Source of the DNA: Paenibacillus cymbidii
GTDB lineage: Bacteria > Bacillota > Bacilli > Paenibacillales > NBRC-103111
Length of the DNA stretch: 64,000 nucleotides
Direction: 5' to 3'
Assembly (NCBI RefSeq): GCF_004764705.1
Contig: NZ_SHLX01000036.1
Location: 20,791 to 84,790 of the forward strand
Shown: in pieces, positions 50,694 to 59,090 of the stretch
Layout of the letters: each line of letters starts with the position of its first letter
Position numbering within the stretch: the stretch's first letter is position 1
Program-made: the position numbers and the translations under genes
The notes under the pieces: generated by a model
Seen by the model: the letters and a program-made list of their open reading frames with translations, nothing else
Database searches by the model: none
What the model was told of the DNA's origin: nothing

Positions 50694-51509
50694 ATGATCG
50701 AACGTCTTCAAACGAACAGTTCCATAATCGTTGCCGGGCATCGAGGCTGGAAATCGGCCTACCCGGAAAATACGCTGCTTGCTTTTCAGGAAGCGCTTGA
50801 ATTGGGGGTCGATATGCTGGAGTTCGACCTGCGCTTCTCCAAGGACAAGGTTGTCATGGTGATCCACGACGAAACGCTCGATCGCACAACGAACGGTTCG
50901 GGACCGGTAAGCGATTATACGCTCGCCGAGCTGAAGCGGCTCGACGCGGGCGGATGGTTCGGCAAAACGTACGAGGGGCTGAAGATTCCTGCACTGGAGG
51001 AGTTATGCGAGTTGCTTGCCGCTTATCCGGATGTTCTGTTGAACGTGGAAGTGAAACCGCATCCCGAAGCCAAACCGGTTGCCGATTCGGCGATCGCCAT
51101 GCTGAAGGATTACGGGTATTTGGAACGATGCGTGTTCACGAGCTTCGATGCGGACGTGCTGGCGCATATTCATGACAGGCACGGGTTAAAGACGCAGGGT
51201 TTTCCCGGGGAGCTTATGGCGAACTTCGTCCCCGGCCCGGACGGGACGGTGTCGAAGATGTGGGCGGTTGGCATCAGCATGCAGCTGCTGACGCCGCAAT
51301 TGGTGGAGCACTATCGCGAGCTGGGCGTGCTGCCTTGGTGTTACTGCCCCGACCGGGAGCAGCAAGTGTATTACGCGCTCGGCTGCGGCGCAATGCTGAT
51401 GACCGTCAACGACCCGCTCCCGGCCCTGGACATTCGCAAACAGTTGAACTTGTCGGCATTCGCCGCACCTCCCACACCGCAGCGGAACAAGAGGGGACTT
51501 GCGGAATAG
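50694..51509 (+). CDS. Glycerophosphodiester phosphodiesterase
   Basis: 271 aa from ATG 50694 (GGAGG 8 bp upstream). GDPD TIM barrel: VAGHRGWKSAYPENTLLAFQEALELGVDMLEFDLRFSKDKVVMVIHDETLDRTTNGSG carries the HR, E-N-T, E-x-D and HD catalytic/metal residues; later LLNVEVKPHP and MLMTVNDPLP. It hydrolyses glycerophosphodiesters to glycerol-3-phosphate plus alcohol. No signal peptide, hence cytoplasmic. The stop codon TAG (51507-51509) lies inside a palindromic repeat. Confidence 0.95.
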   Translation: MIERLQTNSSIIVAGHRGWKSAYPENTLLAFQEALELGVDMLEFDLRFSKDKVVMVIHDETLDRTTNGSGPVSDYTLAELKRLDAGGWFGKTYEGLKIPALEELCELLAAYPDVLLNVEVKPHPEAKPVADSAIAMLKDYGYLERCVFTSFDADVLAHIHDRHGLKTQGFPGELMANFVPGPDGTVSKMWAVGISMQLLTPQLVEHYRELGVLPWCYCPDREQQVYYALGCGAMLMTVNDPLPALDIRKQLNLSAFAAPPTPQRNKRGLAE

Positions 51510-51529
51510 GCCATTTTTTATGGCCTATT
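51505..51529. repeat. Single palindromic intergenic element overlapping a stop codon
   Basis: AATAGGCCAT (51505-51514), loop TTTTT, ATGGCCTATT (51520-51529): perfect 10-bp stem. Same family as the four-unit array at 25267-25459. It contains the TAG of the glycerophosphodiesterase gene and may also act as its terminator stem. Confidence 0.75.
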
Positions 51530-51583
51530 TCGCCCGAAGCCGCACGATGAGGCAGGTGAAACGCTTCTGCCCCGCTTCCCCGT

Positions 51584-52276
51584 TCAACAATCCCCTTGGG
51601 AGTTTCTGTCGCCAGGAATGGCCGCTACAAAACGTTTCGTGATTTCCATCGGCCGGGTAATGGCGGTGCCGACAACGACGCAGTGCGCGCCATTGTCGAA
51701 TGCGCCGACCATTTGTTCGGGCGTCCAGATGCCGCCTTCGGCGATAACCGGTACCGAACTCGCTGCGCCAAACTGTTTCACCAGCAAGGGATCGAACGGG
51801 GCGGGGACCAAGGTCGTGGCCACACAATCGAAGCCCAACGCGGACGCATTGCGCGCATCGCCGACGGTTGCGCAGTCGGCCATAAATAACGCGTCGGGGT
51901 AGTGCTCGCGAATCCGGGGGAAATCGTCGTTCAGGTACTTGCCGGACGGCCTGCGGTTGGAAGTGGCATCCATAGCGATCATGTCGACACCCGCAGCGAC
52001 AAGGGCCGCCACTTCCGCCTCCGTAGGCGTAATGAATACGTCGCTGTTCGGATAATCGGCCTTGATAATGCCGATGATCGGCAGATCGACCGTCTTCCTG
52101 ATTGCGGCAATGTCTGCCACGCTGTTGGCCCGGATGCCGACAGCGCCACCCAACATGGCGGCGTACGCCATCTTGCCCATGATAGAAGGATCGTGCAGCG
52201 GCTCATGGGGCAGCGCTTGGCAGGATACGACAAGGCCATGCTTCAACGCGGCGAATAACTTCGATTGGATTGCCAT
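51584..52276 (-). CDS. nanE: N-acetylmannosamine-6-phosphate 2-epimerase
   Basis: 230 aa from ATG 52276 (GGAGGAGAAC upstream). NanE TIM barrel: GLVVSCQALPHEPLHD, AAMLGGAVGIRANSVADIAAI, LPIIGIIKADYPNSDVFITPT (catalytic Lys in GIIK), DMIAMDATSNRRP, and VIAEGGIWTPEQMVGAFDNGAHCVVVGTAITRP. It converts ManNAc-6-P to GlcNAc-6-P. Divergent from the RpiR regulator and ROK kinase genes, forming a ManNAc-use locus; no nanA (sialate lyase) is in the window. Confidence 0.95.
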   Translation of the reverse strand: MAIQSKLFAALKHGLVVSCQALPHEPLHDPSIMGKMAYAAMLGGAVGIRANSVADIAAIRKTVDLPIIGIIKADYPNSDVFITPTEAEVAALVAAGVDMIAMDATSNRRPSGKYLNDDFPRIREHYPDALFMADCATVGDARNASALGFDCVATTLVPAPFDPLLVKQFGAASSVPVIAEGGIWTPEQMVGAFDNGAHCVVVGTAITRPMEITKRFVAAIPGDRNSQGDC

Positions 52277-52319
52277 CCGTTCTCCTCCGACAACAAGTTT
52301 CGAAAATAACGAAATAATA

Positions 52320-52335
52320 TTCAAAAATGAAAATA
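52320..52335. promoter_or_regulatory. RpiR operator candidate, nanE side
   Basis: TTCAAAAATGAAAATA, a TTCA-N4-TGAA inverted repeat 44 bp upstream of nanE. It matches the site at 52450 in 15 of 16 positions. Confidence 0.6.
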
Positions 52336-52449
52336 GTGAAACCGAGAAGCGCAATTTCAACACCTGCTAAAATGCCTGAAATCCCATTGTATGCTGAGAT
52401 TATAAGGGAAATCACTAATAAAGCAGTTATACAACAATACGAATGAATT

Positions 52450-52465
52450 TTCAATAATGAAAATA
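52450..52465. promoter_or_regulatory. RpiR operator candidate, regulator side
   Basis: TTCAATAATGAAAATA; extended arms ATTTTCA / TGAAAAT around ATAA (52447-52464). Second copy of the motif in the divergent gap, 87 bp before the RpiR gene. Two matched sites, one per transcript, fit autorepression plus nanE control. Confidence 0.65.
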
Positions 52466-52500
52466 AATTCCCTTTTTTCGTTTCTTTTCCGCGTTTCCTA

Positions 52501-52509
52501 TGGTATGAT
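52501..52509 (+). promoter_or_regulatory. Extended -10 promoter of the RpiR gene
   Basis: TGGTATGAT: TGn extension and a TATGAT -10, 43 bp upstream of ATG 52552. The -35 (TTTCTT at 52481-52486) is weak. Confidence 0.5.
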
Positions 52510-52551
52510 TTTTATAAGAATTTTTATCTTCCTATCAAGCGAGGTAGATCC

Positions 52552-53412
52552 ATGGTTACGGACGTGATCGCGGCCATCTATTCCCGGTCCGGCGACTTGA
52601 CGAAAAACGAGCGGAAAGTGGCGGATTATGTCTTGCAGCAACCGGTCGAGGTTTTGCACATGACCATTACCGACTTGGCGGACCGTTGCGGCGTAGCGGA
52701 CAGCACCGTGTTCCGATTTTGCAAGACGGTCGGGGCGACGGGGTACCAGCAATTCAAAGTGCTGCTTGCGCAAAGCATTGGCGCCGGCCAACAAAGCGGC
52801 GTGGCGCTCGACGATGTCGATCCCAAACAAAGCCTGTTCGAAACCGGCAGAGAGATTAAAGATCGTGTGATCGACGCTGTGGAGCTTACGTTCAAGTCGC
52901 TTCATTACGAGGATTTGAACCGGGCAGTGGATTTGATCGCCGGGGCAAGGAAGCTGTATTTCTTCGGCGTCGGTTCTTCGGGAACGTTAGCCCAGCAAGC
53001 TTTCCAACGGTTTATCCGAATCAACCCGGAAGTCCAGCATATTGCGGATGTGCACGTTCAGACGATTGCGGCGTCGACTATGGGGCCGAATGACCTGGCC
53101 GTTTGTTTCTCCTACTCCGGTTCAACCCGGGACATGATCGATTTGATGAAAGAAGTGAAACGCAGCGAGGCCAGAATCGTCTGCATTACCCGATATGCCA
53201 AATCCCCCATCACCCCATATGCCGATGTGGTATTGCTGAGTCTGGTGAACGATGCCGGCTCGCCCTCCCAGAACAAAAACCTGCTGGCCGTTAAAGCTTC
53301 GCAGCTGTTCCTGGTCGATCTGTTGTATACCGAGTGCTACAAACGAAATTATGCCCGGAGCCATGAAAACATGGAGCGAACGAACCAGGCGATTTTCAAC
53401 AAATTAATGTAA
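52552..53412 (+). CDS. MurR/RpiR-family transcriptional regulator
   Basis: 286 aa, GAGGTAG ribosome site. Residues about 1-78: RpiR-type HTH (LTKNERKVADYVLQQPVEVL, ITDLADRCGVADSTVFRFCK). Residues about 125-260: SIS sugar-phosphate-binding domain (LIAGARKLYFFGVGSSGTLAQQAFQRF, DLAVCFSYSGSTRDMIDLMKEVK, RIVCITRYAKSPIT). It should sense a phosphorylated amino sugar such as ManNAc-6-P or GlcNAc-6-P. Followed 28 bp later by the ROK kinase gene and divergent from nanE. Confidence 0.95.
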   Translation: MVTDVIAAIYSRSGDLTKNERKVADYVLQQPVEVLHMTITDLADRCGVADSTVFRFCKTVGATGYQQFKVLLAQSIGAGQQSGVALDDVDPKQSLFETGREIKDRVIDAVELTFKSLHYEDLNRAVDLIAGARKLYFFGVGSSGTLAQQAFQRFIRINPEVQHIADVHVQTIAASTMGPNDLAVCFSYSGSTRDMIDLMKEVKRSEARIVCITRYAKSPITPYADVVLLSLVNDAGSPSQNKNLLAVKASQLFLVDLLYTECYKRNYARSHENMERTNQAIFNKLM

Positions 53413-53440
53413 GATTCGTGCGGAGGTTGGAGGAATTGGC

Positions 53441-54403
53441 ATGAGCGGTTGGTACGATCCGGAGTCCCGTTACGCGGTTGGCGTAGATATCGGCGGGACC
53501 AAAATCAACATTGGCGTGCTGGATGAGCACGGAAACGTTCTGTTCGACCATCATCTGCCTACAGTGGCGTTAACGCCGGCAATCGTTCCCGACATTGTCG
53601 AAGGCATTCGTTTGGTCTTGAATCAACTGCATGAACGGCATCCGGATGTGCGAATAAAAGGAATTGGCGTCGGCAGCGCGGGACAAATCGAGTTTGCAAC
53701 CGGCAAGGTCCATGCTGTCGCAGATTATCGCTGCTCCGCCTATGTCGGCACGTCGATTAAAGAAATGCTGCATCGTACGTTTGAGGTGCCTGTCATCGTC
53801 GATAACGATGTGAACGTGCTTGCCGTTGCGGAGAAATATTTCGGCGCGGGCATCGGAACGAAACATTTGCTCTGTCTGACCCTTGGCACCGGCATTGGCG
53901 GCGCGATGCTGATCGGCGGCAAACTGGTCCACGGCGCTTGGGGAGGAGCGGGAGAGTTCGGCCACATTTCGGTCGATTTCCGCGGCGAAACGTGCCACTG
54001 CGGCGGGGTCGGGTGTGTGGAGTTGTACGCTTCGGGAACCGGGATCGCCCGCCGAATGCAGCTGAAAAGCAAAAGCGGGCTTGACTCGCCGGACACGCGT
54101 CAAGTTGTCGAGCGTTGGCTGGAAGGCGACGCTTGCGCAACGGAAGTGATGGAAGAAGCGATTCAAGCGCTCGGCACGGCGCTGATGAGCTTGATTCATG
54201 CTTTTAACCCCGAGAAGATCGTCATCGGCGGCGGATTGTCGGAAATCGGAGCGCCGTTATTCGCTCGGCTGCAAGAAGAAGTGACGCGGCGAACGATGCC
54301 GGTTTTCCGGGAAAGCTTGCAAATCCAGCCCGCCTATAAGCTGAACAAGGGAAATATGATCGGCGCGGCCATGATGGTCCTGAAGGACGATTGGAAAGAA
54401 TAA
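53441..54403 (+). CDS. ROK-family sugar kinase, probable N-acetylmannosamine kinase
   Basis: 320 aa, GGAGGAATTGGC ribosome site. ATP loop AVGVDIGGTKINIGVLDEHG, catalytic Asp in VIVDNDVNVLAVAEKYFGAG (about 125), ROK signature LCLTLGTGIGGAMLIGGKLVHGAWGGAGEFGHISVD and the zinc site CHCGGVGCVELYASG (about 184-198). ROK kinases phosphorylate glucose, GlcNAc or ManNAc; location next to nanE and an RpiR regulator favours ManNAc (NanK role). Glucokinase remains possible. Confidence 0.9.
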   Translation: MSGWYDPESRYAVGVDIGGTKINIGVLDEHGNVLFDHHLPTVALTPAIVPDIVEGIRLVLNQLHERHPDVRIKGIGVGSAGQIEFATGKVHAVADYRCSAYVGTSIKEMLHRTFEVPVIVDNDVNVLAVAEKYFGAGIGTKHLLCLTLGTGIGGAMLIGGKLVHGAWGGAGEFGHISVDFRGETCHCGGVGCVELYASGTGIARRMQLKSKSGLDSPDTRQVVERWLEGDACATEVMEEAIQALGTALMSLIHAFNPEKIVIGGGLSEIGAPLFARLQEEVTRRTMPVFRESLQIQPAYKLNKGNMIGAAMMVLKDDWKE

Positions 54404-54421
54404 GCGGCTATCCGCCTACCC

Positions 54422-54452
54422 AAACAAGAAATCGCCGATTTCTTGTTTTTTT
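54422..54452 (+). terminator. Rho-independent terminator after the ROK kinase
   Basis: AAACAAGAAAT / ATTTCTTGTTT, 11-bp stem with CGCCG loop, running into seven T. Confidence 0.92.
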
Positions 54453-54506
54453 GTATTTGTCGGCTTTTTGAAAATGGTGCCGGCGGCGCGTCCCCGCACC
54501 CCGATT

Positions 54507-54522
54507 TGTGACCTGCATCACT
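54507..54522 (+). promoter_or_regulatory. Fnr-type activator site of the nitrate operon
   Basis: TGTGACCTGCATCACT fits the Bacillus Fnr/CRP-type pattern TGTGA-N6-TCACA with one mismatch. Its centre lies exactly 41.5 bp before the start predicted from the -10 TCTAAT (54544-54549), the classic class-II activation distance. The gene order behind it (nitrate reductase) agrees with anaerobic induction. Confidence 0.78.
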
Positions 54523-54543
54523 GCGCTTTCTCCGTTCGTTTGG

Positions 54544-54549
54544 TCTAAT
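54544..54549 (+). promoter_or_regulatory. -10 element of the nitrate operon
   Basis: TCTAAT, with no -35 hexamer, as expected for an Fnr-dependent promoter. Predicted start near 54556. Confidence 0.6.
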
Positions 54550-54584
54550 GGAGGTAAATGAAGCAAGTATGAAGGAGAATGGAC

Positions 54585-55625
54585 ATGGATCGTGCCTTCG
54601 CATCCAAATTCGCCAAGCTGGTTTTTTTGACCGTTAGCTGTCTGATCGTGCTGATGTATATCGGGTCGCGGTTTTTTACGCACATTGATTTGGCGCTGTA
54701 TGGCTATATGGTCGGGACGGTGGCGTTTATCGGCGGGTTTTATTATCGTTTTATCGCCTGGGCCGAGCGCCCGCCAACGAGGCTGATTTTGAAAAAAGGC
54801 ATCAAGCTGCTGTTTCGCAAATCGACGCCAAAAACGTCGGTGGAGCATCTGGCGACCTATCGGTTTATTTGGCATCGCGGGTGGTATCGTTGGACGCAGC
54901 ACGTCTTGCTGGGATGGGGCTGCATCTTGTCCTGCTTCGTGACGTTCCCGCTCGTGTTCGGGTGGATGTATTTTACGATGGGGGATAACGGCACCTACAC
55001 CGTGGTGGGCTTCGGGATCGATCTGATGAAAGTAAAGGCGGACGGGATCATTGCTTTCCTGTTTTATAATGCGCTGAACATCACGGCCTTTATGGTCATC
55101 GCGGGCGTCTGCATGGCGCTGTACCGCCGGCTCAAGGATATGCAGGCGCGCGCGGAGCAAACGTTCGTTTACGATTTTTTGCCGCTTTACTTGCTGCTGT
55201 TTATTAGCATTACCGGGCTTTGGCTCACGTTCAGCAATATTTTCCTTCACGGCTTCGGCCATCCGCTCATGAGCGTCGTTCACCAATGGTCGGTAATTGT
55301 GACGCTGATTTATTTGCCTTTCGGCAAGCTGGCTCACATTCCTTTCCGGCCGATGAGCGTGCTGGCGCGCAATTATCGCGAGCATTACGGCGAGCGGCAG
55401 ATGAAAACGTGCAAGGTGTGCGGGACCGGATTCGTTTCCGTCGAACAGTCGGACGATGTGATCGCGGTGCTGAAGCAGAATGAGATCGAATTCAGGATGA
55501 AGGAAGGCTTCCATCTGGCTGAGCTGTGTTTGCCGTGCCGGCGGAAATACCGGATGTCCCGCTTTGCCGGCGTGCCTACGCATGAAATCGGAATCAAGGA
55601 GGCCAACCAGAATGCCAAAGGATAA
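54585..55625 (+). CDS. Cytochrome-b-like membrane protein with C-terminal CxxC pairs
   Basis: 346 aa; ATG 54585 is 7 bp from GAAGGAG, while ATG 54579 is too close. About six TM helices, with His residues in membrane segments (HRGWYRWTQHVLLGW near 88, HGFGHPLMSVVHQWSV near 219, KLAHIPFRP near 246) suitable as heme-b ligands. The C-terminal 80 residues are cytoplasmic with CKVCGTGF and CLPCRRKY, two CxxC pairs for zinc or iron. First gene of the nitrate operon and overlapping the reductase by 14 bp. It most likely passes electrons from menaquinol to the Fe-S subunits. Not homologous by eye to NarI in length or termini. Confidence 0.75.
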   Translation: MDRAFASKFAKLVFLTVSCLIVLMYIGSRFFTHIDLALYGYMVGTVAFIGGFYYRFIAWAERPPTRLILKKGIKLLFRKSTPKTSVEHLATYRFIWHRGWYRWTQHVLLGWGCILSCFVTFPLVFGWMYFTMGDNGTYTVVGFGIDLMKVKADGIIAFLFYNALNITAFMVIAGVCMALYRRLKDMQARAEQTFVYDFLPLYLLLFISITGLWLTFSNIFLHGFGHPLMSVVHQWSVIVTLIYLPFGKLAHIPFRPMSVLARNYREHYGERQMKTCKVCGTGFVSVEQSDDVIAVLKQNEIEFRMKEGFHLAELCLPCRRKYRMSRFAGVPTHEIGIKEANQNAKG

Positions 55626-57774
55626 ATTTTTCAAAACGATTGCAAATATTCAACATCCGAACGAATCGCTTGTTCCTACGCACTGTTCTTACTGCGGCAT
55701 GCAATGCGGCATGAATTTGCGGGTAGACAAGTCCACCAATAAAATCATCGGCGTCGAGCCCCGCTACGACTGGCCGGTTACGCTCGGCAAGATGTGCCCC
55801 AAAGGAGTAACGGCCTATCAGCAAACGAATCACGACGACCGGCTGCTGCGGCCGCTGATTCGCGACAATCCCGCGCTGAAAGGGACCAAGGACGGATTTC
55901 GCGAATCCAGCTGGGAGGAAGCGTACGAGTTGATCGCCCGCAAATTTCAGCAGCTGCAAGCCGAATACGGGAAAGACAGCTTGTCCGTGTTCAGCGGGGT
56001 GTCGATGACGAACGAAAAGTGCTACCTGACCGGAAAATTCGCCCGGGTGGCGCTGCAGACGAGATATATCGACTATAACGGCCGCTTCTGCATGTCAAGC
56101 GCCGCCGCGGGGTTTTTGCGCTCCTTCGGCGTCGACCGGGGATCCACCTTGCCATGGACCGATCTGCATGAAACGGACTGCTTGTTCATCGCGGGAAGCA
56201 ACACGGCGGAATGCCATCCGACCTCGATGTTTCGCGTCTGGGAGGTGCAGAATCGCGGCGGTTATTTGATTGTGGCCGACCCGCGGGAAACCCCGATAGC
56301 GCGAAGGGCGGACGTTCACCTCGACTTGCGCCCGGGAACCGATCTTGCGCTGGCGAATTGTATGGTCAACCTGCTCGTCAAGAACGGATACGCGGACGAA
56401 GATTTCGTACGCGAACATACGAACGGTTACGAGGAAATGGTCGAAGCCGTCAGCCTGTTCACGCCGGAATATACGAGCGAAATTACCGGCGTTGCGCCGG
56501 AGAAGCTGGTTCGGGCGGCGGAAATATACGGCAAGGCGCCGGACGCGATCGTCATGTTTGCCCGCGGCATCGAGCAGCAGCATAAAGGTTCGGACAACGT
56601 ATCCGCTTACACGAACATGTGTCTGGTCACCGGCAAGATCGGGCGCCCGAAGTCCGGCGTGGCTACGTTCACGGGGCAAGGCAATGGGCAAGGCGGCCGC
56701 GAACACGGACAGAAGGCGGACGCGCTGCCCGGCTATCGCAAAATCACGAATCCGAAGCATGTGGCGGAAGTGTGCAAAGTATGGGGCATTGCACCCGAAG
56801 AAATGCCGCAGCCTGGCGTTTCGGCCTACGAAATGTTCGAGCTGATGGCGGAAAAAACGATTCGCGGGCTGTATTTGTTATGCTCCAATCCGGCCGTATC
56901 CGCACCGAATCAAAACTTCGTCCGCGCTGCGCTGAAAAGTCTGGACTTCATGGTTTGCTCCGACATCTTCCTGTCGGAATCCGCGGAGTTTGCCGATGTG
57001 GTGCTGCCGTCCGTGACATGGTCGGAGGATGAAGGAACGGTCACGAACCTGGAAGGCCGCATTATCAAAATCAACAAAGCGCAGGAACCGATCGGCGAAT
57101 CGAAGCCCGACTGGTTGATCGAAGTCGAACTGGCCGAGCGGCTGGGGCGGGGACAATACTTCCGCCATCTGCAGACGGCAAGGGACGTTGCCGAAGAGTT
57201 CCGGCTGGCGTCCAAAGGCGGTTATGCCGATTATTACGGCGCGACCTGGGATAAGATCGACAGGCAGAACGGCGTATTCTGGCCGTGCAGAAGCGAAGAC
57301 GATCCCGGCACGCCGTACATGTTCCTCGATAAACAGTTTTATCACGCGGACGGCAAGGCGAAGCTGTGCGCGCTTCCTTACCGGCCGCCTGCGGAGGAGC
57401 CTTGCGCCGACTATCCGCTCCGGCTTACGACAGGGCGTGTGGTGTATCATTACTTATCCGGAAACCAGACGCGCCGAATTCCGTTTCTGCACGATATGTG
57501 CCCGGAGCCTTATGTGGAAATTCACCCCGATACGGCAGCGAGGTACGGCATCGAACACGATGAAAACGTGCGGCTCTACACGCGCCGCGGAGAAGTGATC
57601 TATAAAGTGAAAGTGATCGAAGCGATTCGCCAGGATACGGTTTTTGTGCCTTACCATTTTGGCCACGATCAATCGGTTAACCTGCTCACCATTCCTGCGC
57701 TCGACCCGATGTCGCGCATGCCGGAGTTTAAAGTGTGCGCCGCGCAAATTGCAAAAGTTCAGGAGGGCGTATGA
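55612..57774 (+). CDS. Molybdopterin-dependent nitrate reductase, NarB/NasA-like
   Basis: 720 aa from ATG 55612 (AAGGAGG upstream). N-terminal [4Fe-4S] site Cys25, Cys28, Cys32, Cys62 (HCSYCGMQCGM, MCPKG with Lys64). Mo-bisMGD motifs follow: FCMSSAAAGFLRSFGVDRG, FIAGSNTAECHPTSMFRVWE, DPRETPIARRADVHLDLRPGTDLALANC, GQGNGQGGREHGQKADALPGYR and the C-terminal TTGRVVYHYLSGNQTRR. These place it with assimilatory-type (NarB/NasA) nitrate reductases. The length fits NarB (about 710), not NarG (about 1200). No Tat signal, so it is cytoplasmic. The Fnr site and cytochrome/Rieske partners suggest it works in respiration. Other Mo-bisMGD enzymes (formate dehydrogenase) are less likely given NarK. Confidence 0.9.
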   Translation: MPKDKFFKTIANIQHPNESLVPTHCSYCGMQCGMNLRVDKSTNKIIGVEPRYDWPVTLGKMCPKGVTAYQQTNHDDRLLRPLIRDNPALKGTKDGFRESSWEEAYELIARKFQQLQAEYGKDSLSVFSGVSMTNEKCYLTGKFARVALQTRYIDYNGRFCMSSAAAGFLRSFGVDRGSTLPWTDLHETDCLFIAGSNTAECHPTSMFRVWEVQNRGGYLIVADPRETPIARRADVHLDLRPGTDLALANCMVNLLVKNGYADEDFVREHTNGYEEMVEAVSLFTPEYTSEITGVAPEKLVRAAEIYGKAPDAIVMFARGIEQQHKGSDNVSAYTNMCLVTGKIGRPKSGVATFTGQGNGQGGREHGQKADALPGYRKITNPKHVAEVCKVWGIAPEEMPQPGVSAYEMFELMAEKTIRGLYLLCSNPAVSAPNQNFVRAALKSLDFMVCSDIFLSESAEFADVVLPSVTWSEDEGTVTNLEGRIIKINKAQEPIGESKPDWLIEVELAERLGRGQYFRHLQTARDVAEEFRLASKGGYADYYGATWDKIDRQNGVFWPCRSEDDPGTPYMFLDKQFYHADGKAKLCALPYRPPAEEPCADYPLRLTTGRVVYHYLSGNQTRRIPFLHDMCPEPYVEIHPDTAARYGIEHDENVRLYTRRGEVIYKVKVIEAIRQDTVFVPYHFGHDQSVNLLTIPALDPMSRMPEFKVCAAQIAKVQEGV

Positions 57775-58334
57775 AACAATATCTCTATATCGAAATGGAC
57801 AACTGCATCGGTTGCCGCAGCTGCCTTGCCGCTTGTACGCAATGCGGCGGCCATGACCAGCGCAATCGGAACTACGTCTACGATGTGAATCCGCTTGTCA
57901 ATCGCCAGACGATTCCGCTGATGTGCTTGCACTGCGTCAACCCGGCATGCGCGCGCAGCTGTCCGGCGCAAGCGATTCAAATTACGCCGGAAGGCGCCGT
58001 GTTGTCGGCCTTGGTGGAGAAGTGCATCGGCTGCCAAAACTGCACGATCGCCTGTCCTTACGGGATCCCCAAATTCGATGACGAACAAAATCTGATGTAC
58101 AAATGCGATCTCTGTTACGATCGCACGAAGGAAGGCATCCCGCCGATGTGTGCGTCGGTTTGTCCGACCAATACACTGCAGTGGGTAACGGAAGAAGAAT
58201 TGAAGGAGAAGAAGGAGCAGGTCCGGCTGGGCAAATGGATGTCGAGCCGCGAGCCGGTCGACCCGCTGGAAGGCGAAACGAATGTGAAAATCAGTCTGCC
58301 GGGCATTCTTCAAGGGAAGACAAAGTTATTTTAA
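57771..58334 (+). CDS. Ferredoxin-like subunit with four [4Fe-4S] sites
   Basis: 187 aa; ATGA overlap with the reductase gene, GGAGGGCG ribosome site. Four Cys clusters in the order of DmsB/NrfC/HycB-type electron-transfer subunits: CIGCRSCLAAC, CLHCVNPACARSC, CIGCQNCTIACPYG and CDLC...CASVCP. It would carry electrons between the cytochrome-like protein and the molybdenum subunit. No signal peptide. Confidence 0.93.
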   Translation: MKQYLYIEMDNCIGCRSCLAACTQCGGHDQRNRNYVYDVNPLVNRQTIPLMCLHCVNPACARSCPAQAIQITPEGAVLSALVEKCIGCQNCTIACPYGIPKFDDEQNLMYKCDLCYDRTKEGIPPMCASVCPTNTLQWVTEEELKEKKEQVRLGKWMSSREPVDPLEGETNVKISLPGILQGKTKLF

Positions 58335-58375
58335 GCCTTATTTCAAGCCAAAACAAAGTTACAGGGGGATTCCCG

Positions 58376-58912
58376 ATGGATCAGGAGCGCAAGGCAACCA
58401 ACAACCAGGTTCCATTCGACGAAGACAATTATACGCATAACATACGCAAAGACAAGGAACGCGGCCTGGATCGCCGCAGCTTCATGAAGGTGATGGCGGG
58501 AGCCGCGGGCGTGTTCGCCGTTTCGACATTGCCATGGGGAGCGATAGCGGTCAAGGAATTGACCGGGCTCAGCGATAAAAAATATGCCGCCGCGAAGATT
58601 GCCGATGTCAGTTCGCTGAAGGTAGGCGATGCGGTAGAGTTCCACTACCCGGGCGAGCATGACGCGGCGCTGCTCATCCGGCTTGGCGACAATGAATACA
58701 AAGCGTACCAAAACGCTTGCACCCACTTGAAATGCCCCGTTTTCTGGAGCAAGGAAGAAGGAGAGCTGTTGTGCCCTTGCCATCACGGCGTGTTCGACCC
58801 GGCAACGGGAGCGCCGACTTCGGGCCCGCCAAGACGACCGCTTCCCGAAATTGTGCTGAAGCAGGAGCAGGGAGCGATTTGGGCGACGGGAGTGAAGCGA
58901 TATGAAACGTAG
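58376..58912 (+). CDS. Tat-exported Rieske [2Fe-2S] protein
   Basis: 178 aa, ACAGGGGG ribosome site. N-terminal Tat signal/anchor with DRRSFMKVMAGAAGVFAVST (RRxFxK, residues about 36-58) behind a 35-residue cytoplasmic extension. Rieske boxes: CTHLKC (Cys115, His117 ligands; Cys120 disulfide) and CPCHHGVF (Cys133, His136 ligands; Cys135 disulfide), then the Pro-loop-like GPPRRPLPE. It faces outside, attached by its uncleaved Tat helix. Presence in a nitrate reductase operon, between the Fe-S subunit and NarK, is unusual for bacteria and suggests a bc1-like quinol oxidation step. Confidence 0.92.
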   Translation: MDQERKATNNQVPFDEDNYTHNIRKDKERGLDRRSFMKVMAGAAGVFAVSTLPWGAIAVKELTGLSDKKYAAAKIADVSSLKVGDAVEFHYPGEHDAALLIRLGDNEYKAYQNACTHLKCPVFWSKEEGELLCPCHHGVFDPATGAPTSGPPRRPLPEIVLKQEQGAIWATGVKRYET

Positions 58913-59090
58913 TTACCGCGGCGTCATTCTGCTCAGCGTCGTTCTGTTTCTGAACATTGTTTGTACGCAGCAAGCGGTAAATGCCTTCTTTTACGATAAA
59001 TTCGGCACCGTGGTCGTGTTTGCCGCCCTCAATCTGGCGTTATTCCCCATCGCCGTCTTGATCTATCGCCGGGAGCGTGATGTGAAATGA
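58902..59090 (+). CDS. Small two-TM membrane protein of the nitrate operon
   Basis: 62 aa; start overlaps the Rieske stop by 11 bp and its stop overlaps the NarK start by 4 bp, so translation is coupled. Two TM helices (GVILLSVVLFLNIVC, TVVVFAALNLALFPIAVLIY) and a basic tail (YRRERDVK). Not recognised. May assist assembly of the membrane complex. Confidence 0.75.
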   Translation: MKRSYRGVILLSVVLFLNIVCTQQAVNAFFYDKFGTVVVFAALNLALFPIAVLIYRRERDVK

